DNA of 64,000 nt from Magnetaquicoccus sp039908525 (GTDB lineage Bacteria > Pseudomonadota > Magnetococcia > Magnetococcales > Magnetaquicoccaceae): contig JAMOAY010000009.1 of the NCBI GenBank assembly GCA_039908525.1, forward strand, positions 42,822-106,821, written 5' to 3'. How positions within the stretch are numbered: the stretch's first letter is position 1; every line of letters begins with the position of its first letter. The notes below the pieces were generated by a model, which was given only the letters and a program-made list of their open reading frames with translations, made no database searches and was not told where the DNA came from. A program made the position numbers and the translations under genes. Of this stretch, positions 19,101 to 25,756 are shown one piece after another.

Positions 19101-19891
19101 GTTGCCAGGCTGGCCAAGGTGGCGGAGAGCAGGCTGTCCAGTTGGGTAGTGGCCAGGGTGGCGAGTTGCGCGGAGTAGAGCCCATCCAGTTGGGTGGTTG
19201 CCAGGCTGGCCAAGGTGGCGGAGAGCAGGCTGTCCAGCTGGGTGGTGGCCAGGGTGGCGAGTTGCGCGGAGTAGAGCCCATCCAGTTGGGTGGTGGCCAG
19301 GGCCGCCAGGGTGGCGGAGAGCAGGCTGTCCAGTTGGGTACTGGCCAGGGTGGACAACTGGGCGGAGTAGAGCCCGTCTAACTGGGTGGTGGCCAGGGCC
19401 GCCAGGGTGGCGGAGAGCAGGCTGTCCAGTTGGGTACTGGCCAGGGTGGACAACTGAGCGGAGTAGAGCCCATCCAGCTGGGTGGTGGCCAGGGCCGCCA
19501 GGGTGGCGGAGAGCAGGCTGTCCAGCTGGGTACCGGCCAGGGTGGAAAGTTGCGCGGAGTAGAGCCCATCCAACTGGGTGCTTGCCAGGGCGGCCAGGGC
19601 TGTAGAGATCAGCTTGTCCAACTGGGTGCCGGCCAGGGTGGACAACTGAGCGGAGTAGAGTCCATCCAGCTGGGTGCTTGCCAGGGCGGCCAGGGCGGCT
19701 GATGCCAAGCCATCCAGCTGCGTACTGGCCAGGGTCATCAACCCTGTCGAGCTCAAACCATCCAACTGGGTACTCACCAGGCTGGCCAGTGTCGTCGACG
19801 CCAGGATGTCCAGCTGCGTGCTGACCAGTCCCGACAGAGTCGTCGATGCCATGGAGGTGAAATCACTGGCTGCGTAAGTGGTCGTACTCAT
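10103..19891 (-). CDS. Giant octapeptide-repeat protein, 3262 residues
   Basis: Almost the whole protein is built from an 8-residue pattern of two small hydroxy or small residues, a variable residue, then Leu/Ile/Val/Met-x-x-Leu. In the N-terminal ~1990 residues the pattern is paired into a 16-residue unit such as ATTQLDSLLSATLASL, with TQLD in every other octad (about 120 units). In the following ~1240 residues it relaxes to TTTQVSGL-type single octads (about 150), becoming degenerate near the end (TQDQVTAMTKDQKTAYKSAG). It is rich in Thr, Ser, Leu, Ala and Gln and has essentially no Cys, Trp or Pro. I see no Sec signal peptide, membrane segment, calcium-binding RTX nonapeptide or sortase motif. 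Hydrophobic positions at fixed spacing predict a continuous solenoid or rod, of unknown fold. ATG 19891 has AAGGGG upstream. The DUF3782 gene follows 36 bases later. Function unknown; a cell-length scaffold or surface fibre is only a guess. Confidence 0.85.
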   Translation of the reverse strand: MSTTTYAASDFTSMASTTLSGLVSTQLDILASTTLASLVSTQLDGLSSTGLMTLASTQLDGLASAALAALASTQLDGLYSAQLSTLAGTQLDKLISTALAALASTQLDGLYSAQLSTLAGTQLDSLLSATLAALATTQLDGLYSAQLSTLASTQLDSLLSATLAALATTQLDGLYSAQLSTLASTQLDSLLSATLAALATTQLDGLYSAQLATLATTQLDSLLSATLASLATTQLDGLYSAQLATLATTQLDSLLSATLASLATTQLDGLYSAQLATLATTQLDSLLSATLASLATTQLDGLYSAQLATLATTQLDSLLSSTLVTLAGTQLDGLLSSALTALATTQLDGMSSTQLTTLAGTQLDALLSSALAALATTQLDGLASMQIFTLAGTQLDSLLSATLASLATTQLDGLTSTALASLASTQLDSLLSATLATLATTQLDGLTSAALASLAGTQLDSLLSTTLATLATTQLDGLTSVALASLASTQLDSLLSAALASLATTQLDGLVSTALFTLASTQLDSLLSAALASLATTQLDGLASLSLSTLASTQLDSLLSATLAALATTQLDGLTSTALSSLANTQLDTLLSGVLVTLAGTQLDGLLSAQLSALASTQLDGMSSLQLTTLADTQLDNLLSSALAALATTQLDGLASLQLATLAGTQLDSLLSATLAALATTQLDGLTSAALSTLAGTQLDSLLSATLAAMATTQLDGLTSAALLTLAGTQLDSLLSATLATLATTQLDGLASTALSTLAGTQLDSLLSATLATLATTQLDGLVSTSIATLAGTQLDSLLSTTLAALATTQLDGMTSAVLSTLAGTQLDSLLSATLASLAGTQMDGLTSTAIATLAGTQLDSLLSATLAALATTQLDGLVSSAILTLATTQLDSLLSATLASLATTQLDGLASSALFALAGTQLDGLISTTFATLANTQLDGLTSTTLATLAGTQLDSLLSTTLATLASTQLDGLTSTSLATLAGTQLDILLSATLATLASTQLDGLGSISLATLAGTQLDSLLSATLATLAGTQLDGMLSTSLSTLANTQLDSLLSATLATLAGTQLDGLVSTALSSLASTQLDGFVSAVLSTLAGTQLDSMVSTTLATLANTQLDGMGSLQLATLAGTQLDSLLSSALTVLASTQLDGMGSLQLFTLAGTQLDGLTSTALIALAGTQLDGLGSTALASLAGTQLDNLVSTGLAALANTQLDIMGSVALAALAGTQLDGIVSTTLSSLANTQLDGLGSVALSTLAGTQLDSLLSATLAALASTQMDGLTSAGLYSLTGTQLDSLLSTTLAALANTQLDGLTSTLFSTLAGTQLDSLASTALSALANTQMDGLASATLYTLAGTQLDALTSTALIALATTQLDGLASMALSTLAGTQLDGLGSTALASLASTQLDGLGSLQLATLVGTQMDSLLSTALSAMASTQLDVLTSSTLITLAGTQLDSLLSGTLATLANTQLDGLGSLQLVTLAATQLDSLVSSALVALASTQLDGLISITLISLASTQLDGLTSTTLSSLAGTQLDGLSSVQLLSLAGTQLDGLTSVPFKTLAGTQLDGLSSIQLLTLATTQLDGLTSVQLGTLVGTQLDALTSAQLGSLAGTQLDGMLSTTLVTLAGTQLDALGSTYLASLSATQLDGLFSGQLNTLAGTQLDGLVSRNLANLASTQLDGLTSIQMISLVGTQLDGLDSVNLASLSSTQLDGLTSAALATLSGTQLDGLTSTILATLAATQLDGLTSIHLKSLTGTQLDSLTSVNLATLASTQLDGLTSTVLGTLAGTQLDSLTSINLITLSGTQLDGLMSGQLGTLAGTQLDGLSSIQLKTLATTQLDGLISGQLVTLFATQLDGLTSAQIGSLASTQLDGLSSTHLVSLAGSQLDGLTSAQLGSLANTQLDGLTSVNLVTLAGSQLDGLTSAQFGSLANTQLDGLAAAQLKTLADTQLDTLTSGSLVGLANTQLSGLTSAQLANLANTQLDGLVSGQLSALTTTQLGGLLSTQIGALANTQLGGLSSAQVMGLTTTVLGGLASTQIVAFSSTQVTGLLSTQIFSLTTSQMAGLNSTLIGALTTAQVKGLTSTQVNALTTTQVSNLGSTQLRGLSTAQIQGLTTTQLPALSTTQIAALSTTQVSSLASTLVSSLTSTHMASLTSAQISILTTDQMSGFTTTQMANLNTTQVQGLTTTQIIALTTTQVGGLISTSLNVLSTVQVKGFTSTQVGSLTTTQVSGVTSTQVKVLTTSQLGGLTTTQMAALTTTQVGGLITTQIASLTTTQVSGLVTTEISSLSSQQVRGLTSLHLAVLTTTQMSALNSTLIGSLFTTQVTGLTTTQIAALSTLQIGGLSSAQIQAFSTSQATGLESTDINVLSTLQILGLTSAQMTVLSTTQMAGLGTTQIGALKSTQIKGLVTTQLAAMTTTQISGLTSVQMKALATEQIIGLTTTQITSLNTTQVGGLTSTQIVVLVTTQVGGLNTTNLASLSTLQIKGLTSDQVNSLTTTQVSSIEVTDIKVLTTAQIAGLTTTQIAILNSTQVSGMSSTQIRSLSTTQMVGLVSTDISVLTTLQAKGLTSAQLAALTTTQLGGLQSTVLSALGSSLIKGMDSTQISSLTTTQVSSLASSHIKALSTEQVLGLNKTQMAALTSLQVKGLSTLQIAALTTTQVSGLESTNIKSLSTAQIKGFDSTQLGVLTTTQVSGLGSELIKAMTTAQLPGFTTTQIEILSSAQTAGLTTALIASMTTTQVGGLGSTFISALSATQMKGFTSDQIMGFTTTQVSSLASTRVSSLTVKQMLGFTTTQIAALTTSQVAALGTLQLKSLSVDQIVGMETTDVAALTTVQIKALTALQVAALTTTQVMGLESTDVAVLLAVQVRSLSSTQISAMTATQINALTGLQLKTLTTGQVEGFSTTQIAALTTTQVSALLTAQLNALSVAQLGSLSTADINALTSIQAKGLNSTQISSMTTTQVSALTTTQLKALTVVQVKGLSTAQLAQLSTDQVLGLTSAQLAALTTDQVVGLGSTDFSVLTASQIKGLTTEQLGVLTTAQFSSMGTTQIAGLSTRQIKALTTDQLINLSTGQASGLTVAQISALNVAQVPGLESTDIAAFSTTQVRGLTSAQIAALTVNQMGGLGSAALAALSAAQMKGFTADQIAGLSTASQFGGLTSAQIKGLTTVQEGALTTQQINALTSGQVIGLTAAQIKALDDSQVAALSNNISNLTVAQVKGFEAGDFDILKSSIGSFTQDQVTAMTKDQKTAYKSAGGTLTT
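10200..13930 (-). repeat. 24-bp (8-codon) repeat array, single-octad region
   Basis: In this part of the giant gene the coding period is 24 bp. On the plus strand, copies are recognisable by 'ctgggtggtggtcag'-like cores spaced 24 or 48 bp apart. Copies are diverged relative to each other, more so toward 10200, which suggests an older array than the 48-bp part. Confidence 0.85.
13930..19840 (-). repeat. 48-bp (16-codon) repeat array, TQLD region
   Basis: About 120 units of 48 bp are readable on the plus strand as 'ccatccagctgggtg' followed by a 33-bp variable part. All encode the TQLD octad plus a more variable second octad. The period is a multiple of 3, so all six frames stay nearly stop-free, which explains the long but meaningless antisense frames here. 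Confidence 0.92.
18935..19660 (-). repeat. 96-bp higher-order repeat inside the giant gene
   Basis: The marker 'gtagagcc' recurs at 18983, 19079, 19175, 19271, 19367, 19463 and 19559, exactly 96 bp apart. Adjacent copies differ at only a few bases, unlike the rest of the array. Each copy encodes a 32-residue pair of 16-residue units (Leu-Tyr-Ser-Ala-Gln alternating with Leu-Leu-Ser-Ala-Thr). This is the most recently expanded or homogenised part of the gene. Confidence 0.93.
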
Positions 19892-20520
19892 AATCTATTA
19901 AACCCCTTCTAGGACATCCTGAAGCCCAGTTGCGCGAGAAAATTTCCGAATGCTGAACATCCGCATCTGCACGAATTCAAGGCAGACCAAAAGGCGGAAT
20001 CGGCTCGGGATTCCCCTGGTTGTTCTGTCTCAATCATTCCATGTTTTTGGTAAAGGTCTGCCGTTTCCCACCTTGCGCGCCAAGCGCCTGCCTGAAGGCG
20101 CGCCCCTCCCACAGGGATCAAGCTAACACACAGCCTTCCATCGAATCAACTGAATTCGGCACGCGGCACAACACCCCCACCACTCCATGATGCCAAAATT
20201 CCTGGCGGAATTGCAATGGTTGGTGGAGAGGTTGGATGCGTGGTCGCCATATTTGAACAGTCCTTTGCCCGTTTGGCGGAAGCCTGCTCACCCTGCACGC
20301 CCCCCCTCTGTTATCGGCAGATTGCCGACCGGGCTTGAATAACTTGTTGGAGATGGGTTTGAACTGGGAACAATATGAGCTAAACTGGCCTTTGTACGGG
20401 GCGGGGGCGTCATGCCACTCTCCTGACCGGTTTGGCAGTTGAAAGGCCGTATTCTGCTGCCCTGTAGGTGGGCCCCGTGGGCTCACGCCCGATGCTTCAG
20501 CGGTAATCAAGGAGTTTTAT
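19892..20520. other. 629-bp intergenic region between divergent genes
   Basis: This region lies upstream of both the giant repeat gene (minus) and the membrane protein (plus), so it should contain two promoters. Short open frames of 70 and 130 codons on the minus strand have no good ribosome site and unremarkable composition, and I do not call them. The plus-strand gene has AAGGAG six bases before its ATG. I see no tRNA, no repeat shared with the rest of the window and no clear terminator. Confidence 0.5.
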
Positions 20521-21819
20521 ATGTTGCCTGGCGGTGGATTGCACATTGATCAAGCCCCCCCTTTGAACATCCCTTTCCGGTTTTTTGCCACCGGGCCTTT
20601 GTTCCTGATCCTCTGCGGATTCTGGCTGGCGTTCGGGGGAAACAGTCTGCTGCACGCTCCTCTGCAGGGGGAGAGTGTGGCGATGGCTCACCTGCTGACC
20701 CTGGGTTGGGTGGCGACGGTCATGTTCGGAGCCATGTATCAGATGATCCCGGTCCTGGGAGGAGGTCCGGTGCCCTGGTCGAAAGGATGTCGCTGGGTCC
20801 ACATGTTGTGGATCATCGGCGTCCTGGGTCTTGTGCTGGAGGTGGGGCTGCACCTGCATCGCTGGCTGTTGCTGGTGGCCAGCGTCAGCCTGACCGGGGC
20901 ATTGACCCTGTTTATTGTACCAGTCAGCGTGGCCCTCATCCGAGCACCGGTGGTCCATCCCACCCTGTGGGCCATGCGCCTCGCTGTGCTCAGTCTGCTG
21001 GCCGTGTTGACCATGGGCATGATCTTTTTGGGAGAGTACGCCCACGGCTTTTTGGCCATGGACCGGCAGGCCATGTTGGGCGCCCATCTGGTCTGGGGTC
21101 TGTTTGGCTGGGTAGGCACCTTGATCATCGGGGTCTCTTTTCATGTGTTGCCCATGTTTTATCTGATGCCCCCGTTCCCCAGATCCCGGGCCAACCGGAT
21201 CTTGCTGGGGCTGGCCGTCACCTGGTTTGTGCTGCCCATCGTGCTGCTGTGGCCCTCCCTTCTGCCCTTTTGGCTGCCTGGATTGGCGGCACTGCCCGCC
21301 CTGCTGGCCGTTCTGGACTATGCCAGGAGCATGGTGACCCTGTTTCGGGAGCGCAGGCGCAAAAAGTGGGATGTCCCCCTGCGCCTGTGGCAACTTGGTT
21401 ATTTGTGCGGAGGGCTGGCCATTATTCTGCTGCTGCTCTGGCCGGTGCTGGAGACAGACCGGGTGCGCTACCTGTTTTTTGTTCTCTTTCTGCTGGGGGG
21501 GGTCAGCAGCATCATGACCGGCATGCTCTACCGCATCATCCCCTTTCTGACCTGGTTCCACCGTTACAGTCGGCAGGCGGGTCGGCCCGGTGTGCCGATG
21601 ATGGATGATCTGACCCCCAAACAGGGGGGAAAATGGCAGCTATGGAATCAGTGGTTGGCCCTGTCGCTGTTGGCCGGTGGGGTGATGACCGGCTGGGAGC
21701 CTTTGCTGCGTCTGGGAGGGCTCTCACTCGTGGCTGCGGGGGGGATGCTCTGGTATCTGCTCTACTTTGCTCTAAAACCCGCTTTCCCGCAGCAACAGGG
21801 AGGTGAGTTGACGCCATAA
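20521..21819 (+). CDS. Multi-pass membrane protein, CcoN/NnrS-like (heme-copper-oxidase-like fold)
   Basis: A 432-residue integral membrane protein with about 12 hydrophobic segments. Conserved-looking histidines fall in helices: AHLLTLGWVATVMFGAMYQ, GAHLVWGLFGWVGTLIIG and SFHVLPMFYL, then FHRYS between later helices. This pattern recalls the NnrS/CcoN-like group, heme- or metal-binding relatives of cytochrome oxidase subunit I linked to nitric-oxide and oxygen metabolism. I see no fused cytochrome domain and no other oxidase subunit beside it, so it is probably not a full oxidase. ATG 20521 follows AAGGAGTTTTAT. Its last 48 bases overlap the end of the convergent M50 gene. Family placement is from general pattern. 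Confidence 0.72.
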   Translation: MLPGGGLHIDQAPPLNIPFRFFATGPLFLILCGFWLAFGGNSLLHAPLQGESVAMAHLLTLGWVATVMFGAMYQMIPVLGGGPVPWSKGCRWVHMLWIIGVLGLVLEVGLHLHRWLLLVASVSLTGALTLFIVPVSVALIRAPVVHPTLWAMRLAVLSLLAVLTMGMIFLGEYAHGFLAMDRQAMLGAHLVWGLFGWVGTLIIGVSFHVLPMFYLMPPFPRSRANRILLGLAVTWFVLPIVLLWPSLLPFWLPGLAALPALLAVLDYARSMVTLFRERRRKKWDVPLRLWQLGYLCGGLAIILLLLWPVLETDRVRYLFFVLFLLGGVSSIMTGMLYRIIPFLTWFHRYSRQAGRPGVPMMDDLTPKQGGKWQLWNQWLALSLLAGGVMTGWEPLLRLGGLSLVAAGGMLWYLLYFALKPAFPQQQGGELTP

Positions 21820-23868
21820 ACGCATGGCTGGGCTCTCTGGTGGAACGGTCATGACCACCGTCCCTCGGAGCCGTTGGTTCAAGGGGGGCGGGGTGCCCTG
21901 GGGCGTGAGGGTTACCCGAAAGTGGGCCTCCCGGGGGATCAACTCTGCGCCTTGCTCCTCCCGCACAAGGATGGGGCCACCGTGGCGGGAGGCCAACTCC
22001 GGGTTGGTCAGCCGTTGGCTGTTGACCGGATCCACCGTCAGCAGGCGACAAGGCAGGGGAGGACGATCGGGATTCTCCGCGTAGAAAATCGCTTCGGCAT
22101 GTGGCGCAATACCTGGGTGGTCCCCGGCGACGAAGGCCTCCACCACCTGCTCGCCCGGATCCACCAGGTTCAACAGCAGCTCTTCTTCTCCCAGCCACTC
22201 TCCGGGTGTCGCCCTTTCCAGGCGCTCGACCACCGTGGCGGCAAAGGGGGCGGTCAGTGTCAGGCGCGCCTGCTCTTTCTGGTTGGCGGACAACTCGGCC
22301 AGGCGGGTGGAGAGCTGTTCCTGCAACGATTGACCCTGCTCCAGCAGCGTCTTGTCCTGGTTGCTGGTGGCGAGTTGCCAACGCAGCAAATCAATCTCCC
22401 GGCGGATGCGCGCCTCCTGGTGGAGCAGCTCTGGCACATGCAGGCGTGCCAGCAGCTCTCCCGCTGCCACCCGCTGGCCTATCGGGGGCAGGGGGGTTTC
22501 CAGGCGGGCGGCCTGTGGGGTGAAGATCTGCCCATGATGGAGGGCGCGCAAGACAGCCGGGGCCTCCACGGTGTGCAGCCAGGGCAGGAACAGCCCGGTC
22601 AACAGGGTCAGCAGGAGCAGTCCGGTGACCAGGGTATGCCCATTGACACGCAACAACTGCCGCTTGCCGCTCCAGACAACCATCTCCCGACCGATGGGGA
22701 CCAGAATAAAATAGTACAGTTCCACACAGAAGAGAAACATCCCAAGAATCTTGAAAAAAAAGTGATAAACCAACAGAGCGATGCCCAGGAAGAGAAAAAA
22801 ACGGTAGACCCAGACCGACAGGGCAAAGGCGATCAAAAAACGGTGTCGGCCTCTGGGCAGGGATTCCGGGGGGGGCTCCCCCAGGCCGAACAGGCTCTGG
22901 CGTATAAACCAGCGCCCCATGGCGAAGGAGCGCTCCTGCAGATTGACCCACTGCAATCCATCGGCCAGCAAAAAGTAGCCGTCAAAGCGCATGAGGGGGT
23001 TCAGATTGATGACCAGGGTCACGATCCAGGTGACGGTGACCAGAAAAAAGGCCGCGTTGCGCAGGGGGCCATCCTCCAGCAGCCCCCAGGCCAGGGTGGC
23101 CAAAGCGGCCAGGGTCAATTCGGCCAGCATGCCCGCCGCGCCCACCGCCAGCCTCTGGCGGCGTTCCGACAGTCGCCATACGTCACTGGTTTCGGTGAAA
23201 AGGACCGGCCACATCAGGAGCAGGGCAACCCCCATCACCGGCACCCGACAGCCGTACCGTTTGGCCACCAGGGCGTGGCCGAGTTCATGCAGAGACTTGC
23301 TCACGATCAGGGCCATGCCATAGGGCAGAACATCTCCCGTTCTCCAGGAGTGGATCAGGGTGGTGCTGAAATAGTCCCACTGGCGGACGATGAGCGACAG
23401 GCCAACCAGGGCAGCCAGTATGACCGTGAACAGGAACCCCGGGCTGAACAGCCACTCTACCGCAGGCAGCAGGCGACCGAGCAACCGGTCGGGGTACAGC
23501 AGGGGAATGCGCAGGAACAGGTAGTGGTGCAGCAACCAGCTTCCCCAGCGGGGGCGGGCAGCGCGGGCCCGGTCGGCCAGCCATGCCAGCTCCTCCGGGG
23601 TGGTGATCTGCGTCAGCATGTGGTGGCGCAGGAAACGGGCCAGCTGTTCCACCTCCTCCACACGAGGGGTCAGCGTGGTCTGGCTGGCCACCGCCGCCGC
23701 AACGGCAGAGGGAGTGGCCAGATGCCAGCGGGAGAGCATTTCAAACGCACTCCAACCGATGCGGAAAAAACGGTTGCTGGACGGATCGTGGATGGTCCAG
23801 GTGGGTGCCCCGTTGTCGGCCAGGGGGCCGGGGATCAGCACCAGATCTTCGCGCAGTGGCGGCAACAT
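21772..23868 (-). CDS. Site-2-protease-like M50 peptidase fused to HlyD-type adaptor domain
   Basis: A 698-residue membrane protein. The N-terminal ~110 residues are soluble and look like a PqqD-like/winged segment (FFRIGWSAFEMLSRW). Membrane helices then carry the M50 zinc site HELGH in SKSLHELGHALVAKRYG and the third ligand in NPLMRFDGYFLLADG. More helices lead at about residue 460 to a periplasmic part with a lipoyl-like half motif (PPIGQRVAAGELLARLHV), a coiled-coil hairpin and a beta-barrel as in HlyD adaptors. ATG 23868 is chosen because homology begins there and it clears the upstream gene by 62 bases; a start at 24024 would overlap that gene. Such fusions usually accompany TolC and HlyD partners for giant adhesins; comparable partners lie at 45.7-50.9 kb. 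Last gene of the long minus-strand operon. Confidence 0.88.
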   Translation of the reverse strand: MLPPLREDLVLIPGPLADNGAPTWTIHDPSSNRFFRIGWSAFEMLSRWHLATPSAVAAAVASQTTLTPRVEEVEQLARFLRHHMLTQITTPEELAWLADRARAARPRWGSWLLHHYLFLRIPLLYPDRLLGRLLPAVEWLFSPGFLFTVILAALVGLSLIVRQWDYFSTTLIHSWRTGDVLPYGMALIVSKSLHELGHALVAKRYGCRVPVMGVALLLMWPVLFTETSDVWRLSERRQRLAVGAAGMLAELTLAALATLAWGLLEDGPLRNAAFFLVTVTWIVTLVINLNPLMRFDGYFLLADGLQWVNLQERSFAMGRWFIRQSLFGLGEPPPESLPRGRHRFLIAFALSVWVYRFFLFLGIALLVYHFFFKILGMFLFCVELYYFILVPIGREMVVWSGKRQLLRVNGHTLVTGLLLLTLLTGLFLPWLHTVEAPAVLRALHHGQIFTPQAARLETPLPPIGQRVAAGELLARLHVPELLHQEARIRREIDLLRWQLATSNQDKTLLEQGQSLQEQLSTRLAELSANQKEQARLTLTAPFAATVVERLERATPGEWLGEEELLLNLVDPGEQVVEAFVAGDHPGIAPHAEAIFYAENPDRPPLPCRLLTVDPVNSQRLTNPELASRHGGPILVREEQGAELIPREAHFRVTLTPQGTPPPLNQRLRGTVVMTVPPESPAMRLWRQLTSLLLRESGF

Positions 23869-23930
23869 GCTCTTCCGGGGGTTCCCATGCAGAGGGCAGA
23901 ACGGGAGTGGTGCAAGGGTCGCCTGGAGGG

Positions 23931-25157
23931 CTACATTTTCTGATCCAGGCTTTTTTCCATCCGGGTATGGCGTAAACTGGGCACCACCCTCTGCAAACTG
24001 CGGATCATCTCCTGGCAACTCCACCGATCCGCGAGGCGGAGTCGGCGCAGCTCGGCCAGGGTCTCCAGCAGCTCCTGGGAGCGGGCAAAGGGCGGGTTGG
24101 CAATGACCCCCAGGGCCTGAAAACGGGTAAAATCCACCGTTTCATCCGGTGCAAAAAAGGTCTCCACCATTTTCTCTCCGCTGGTATCGCTTTGGGAAAA
24201 ATAACAGGGCCAAAGCCGTTCGCCTTGTGTCCGGGATGGGTCATTCGACAGTTGGCGCGCCCAGGCCCGTGCCTCCTCCTCGGAGTGGCATGGCCTGGCC
24301 TGCCAACCCTTGGATTCCAGAAACAGTTTGGCAATCTCTGCAAAGCTGTGCAGGTCCGTGACGGGATCCAGACGGGGTACGAAGAGCTCCCGATTGTTGC
24401 CCAGAAAACAGGCCAGCAGGCACAGCTGCCCGGACTCCCGGTGGGAGATGAAATAGCGGCGTACATCCTCCGGGGCAGAGAGGGGTTGACCCTTTTCCCA
24501 GCGGCGCACGAATCCGTGCAACAGACTGCCGTCGGAAAAGGCCACGTTGGCAAAGCGGGCGCTGCTGCAGGGGATCCACGTGGCATGGTGCCAGAGAATG
24601 GCCTCCATGAAGGCCTTGCTGGCGCCCATGGCATTTTCCGGTTGCACGGCCTTGTCGGAGGAGACGGAGAAAACCCGCTGCGGGGGGGCTGCCTGCAACT
24701 GTTCCATCATCTCCTGCAAAGCCAGGATATTGGTATGGATCAACCGCATCAGGGTGAAAGGGTCCCGCTCTGAACGCACATGTTTGAGCGCGGCAAAATT
24801 GACAATGGTGTCGTAGGGTCGGGCAGCCGCCAGGAAATGGGCGAACTCTTCCGTGCCCATACCGATGGCAAAGGTGCGAAAGTCGTCCGGAACGGTCTGC
24901 TCGGCAGACCGCAGAGTGCGTACCAACTCGACCAGGTTGTTTTCGCTGGGGTCAACCAGATGCACGGCAGCCGGCGCGAAGGGGAGAAGCTGTTCCACAA
25001 ACGCGCTGCCGATGGAGCCGGCGGCCCCGATCACCAGAACGCGGGAGCGGGCAACGGCGGCTGCCAGCGCCTTATGGTGACACTCCAGATCGTTCTGCCA
25101 CAGAGAGGAAGAGCGGCCCAGAATGCGTGACAACAACTCTGTGGCGTGATGCGTCAC
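23931..25157 (-). CDS. NAD-dependent nucleotide-sugar epimerase/dehydratase (CapD/FnlA-like)
   Basis: A 408-residue extended short-chain dehydrogenase acting on a UDP-sugar for surface polysaccharide synthesis. It has the NAD-binding VIGAAGSIGSAF, VNFAALKHVRSERDPF and the SDKAVQPENAMGASKAFME block, where CapD/FnlA proteins have PxNxMGxSK. The usual SDR Tyr is replaced in this group by Met, as in 4,6-dehydratases. GTG 25157 is used; it overlaps the hpt stop as GTGA, which suggests translational coupling. There are no other polysaccharide genes adjacent, so its exact sugar is unknown. Confidence 0.82.
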   Translation of the reverse strand: MTHHATELLSRILGRSSSLWQNDLECHHKALAAAVARSRVLVIGAAGSIGSAFVEQLLPFAPAAVHLVDPSENNLVELVRTLRSAEQTVPDDFRTFAIGMGTEEFAHFLAAARPYDTIVNFAALKHVRSERDPFTLMRLIHTNILALQEMMEQLQAAPPQRVFSVSSDKAVQPENAMGASKAFMEAILWHHATWIPCSSARFANVAFSDGSLLHGFVRRWEKGQPLSAPEDVRRYFISHRESGQLCLLACFLGNNRELFVPRLDPVTDLHSFAEIAKLFLESKGWQARPCHSEEEARAWARQLSNDPSRTQGERLWPCYFSQSDTSGEKMVETFFAPDETVDFTRFQALGVIANPPFARSQELLETLAELRRLRLADRWSCQEMIRSLQRVVPSLRHTRMEKSLDQKM

Positions 25158-25756
25158 CCTTCCGGTTTCCTCTTCTTTTTTCTTTGCCTGGTGCTCCCGG
25201 AAGGCTCTTCCTGGAGGGGGGGGGCGTGATCGGTGCCGTGCCACCAGGTATAGACGGCCGGCAGACCGCGATAGAGCTCCTTTTCATCCAGCCCATAGCC
25301 CACCAGTCGCACATCCGGTACCTCATAGCCCAGATAGTCGACCACCAGCGGTTCGGCATGGCTCACTGTTTTGTGCAGCAGCACCGCCAGGCGGATGCTC
25401 AGGGGTTGCAGGGTTTGCAACCATTGGTACAACAGACGCAGGGTATTGCCACTGTCCATGAGGGCATCCGCCACGATCAGGTGTCGGCCACGGAGCAGCT
25501 CCTGGTCGGCCGAGGCGATGCCGATATCAAAATTGCCGTTGCGGGAGGCAAACACCACCGGCATCGGACGGCGCATGGCGCGCAGAAGATCCATGCCGAA
25601 CATGCCTCCCCCTTTCAAGACCACAACCAGGACCGGCTCCTCCGCCTCTGGCAACCCGGAAAAATCGGCATGGATCTGCCGGGCGATGGCTTTGACCCCC
25701 AGTTTCAGGTGGTCGGCATCAATCAGAAGGGTGAGGTGATCGAAGGGGGTGATCAT
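25154..25756 (-). CDS. hpt: Hypoxanthine phosphoribosyltransferase
   Basis: A 200-residue purine-salvage enzyme that makes IMP or GMP from hypoxanthine or guanine and PRPP. It shows VVVLKGGGMFGMDLLRAM, the PRPP loop LIVADALMDSGNTL and the purine-end motif VPDVRLVGYGLDEKELYRGL, close to the family VGYGLDYxExYRxLP. The usual acidic pair before the PRPP loop (ED) reads AD here, a mild deviation. The C-terminus is a Lys/Arg-rich tail (RQRKKKRKPEG). The ATG overlaps the accC stop as ATGA. Confidence 0.92.
   Translation of the reverse strand: MITPFDHLTLLIDADHLKLGVKAIARQIHADFSGLPEAEEPVLVVVLKGGGMFGMDLLRAMRRPMPVVFASRNGNFDIGIASADQELLRGRHLIVADALMDSGNTLRLLYQWLQTLQPLSIRLAVLLHKTVSHAEPLVVDYLGYEVPDVRLVGYGLDEKELYRGLPAVYTWWHGTDHAPPLQEEPSGSTRQRKKKRKPEG

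Noticed and set aside
10103..19891. RTX/type I secreted adhesin
   Set aside because: No GGxGxDxxx nonapeptides and no acidic secretion tail are seen; the repeat is of a different type.
20118..20510. 130-codon minus-strand frame upstream of the membrane protein
   Set aside because: No ribosome site, low-quality composition, and it lies over the expected promoter of the plus-strand gene.
21874..23943. 689-codon plus-strand frame opposite the M50-HlyD gene
   Set aside because: It is a Gln/Gly-rich shadow of a GC-rich gene whose minus-strand product has a zinc-protease site.
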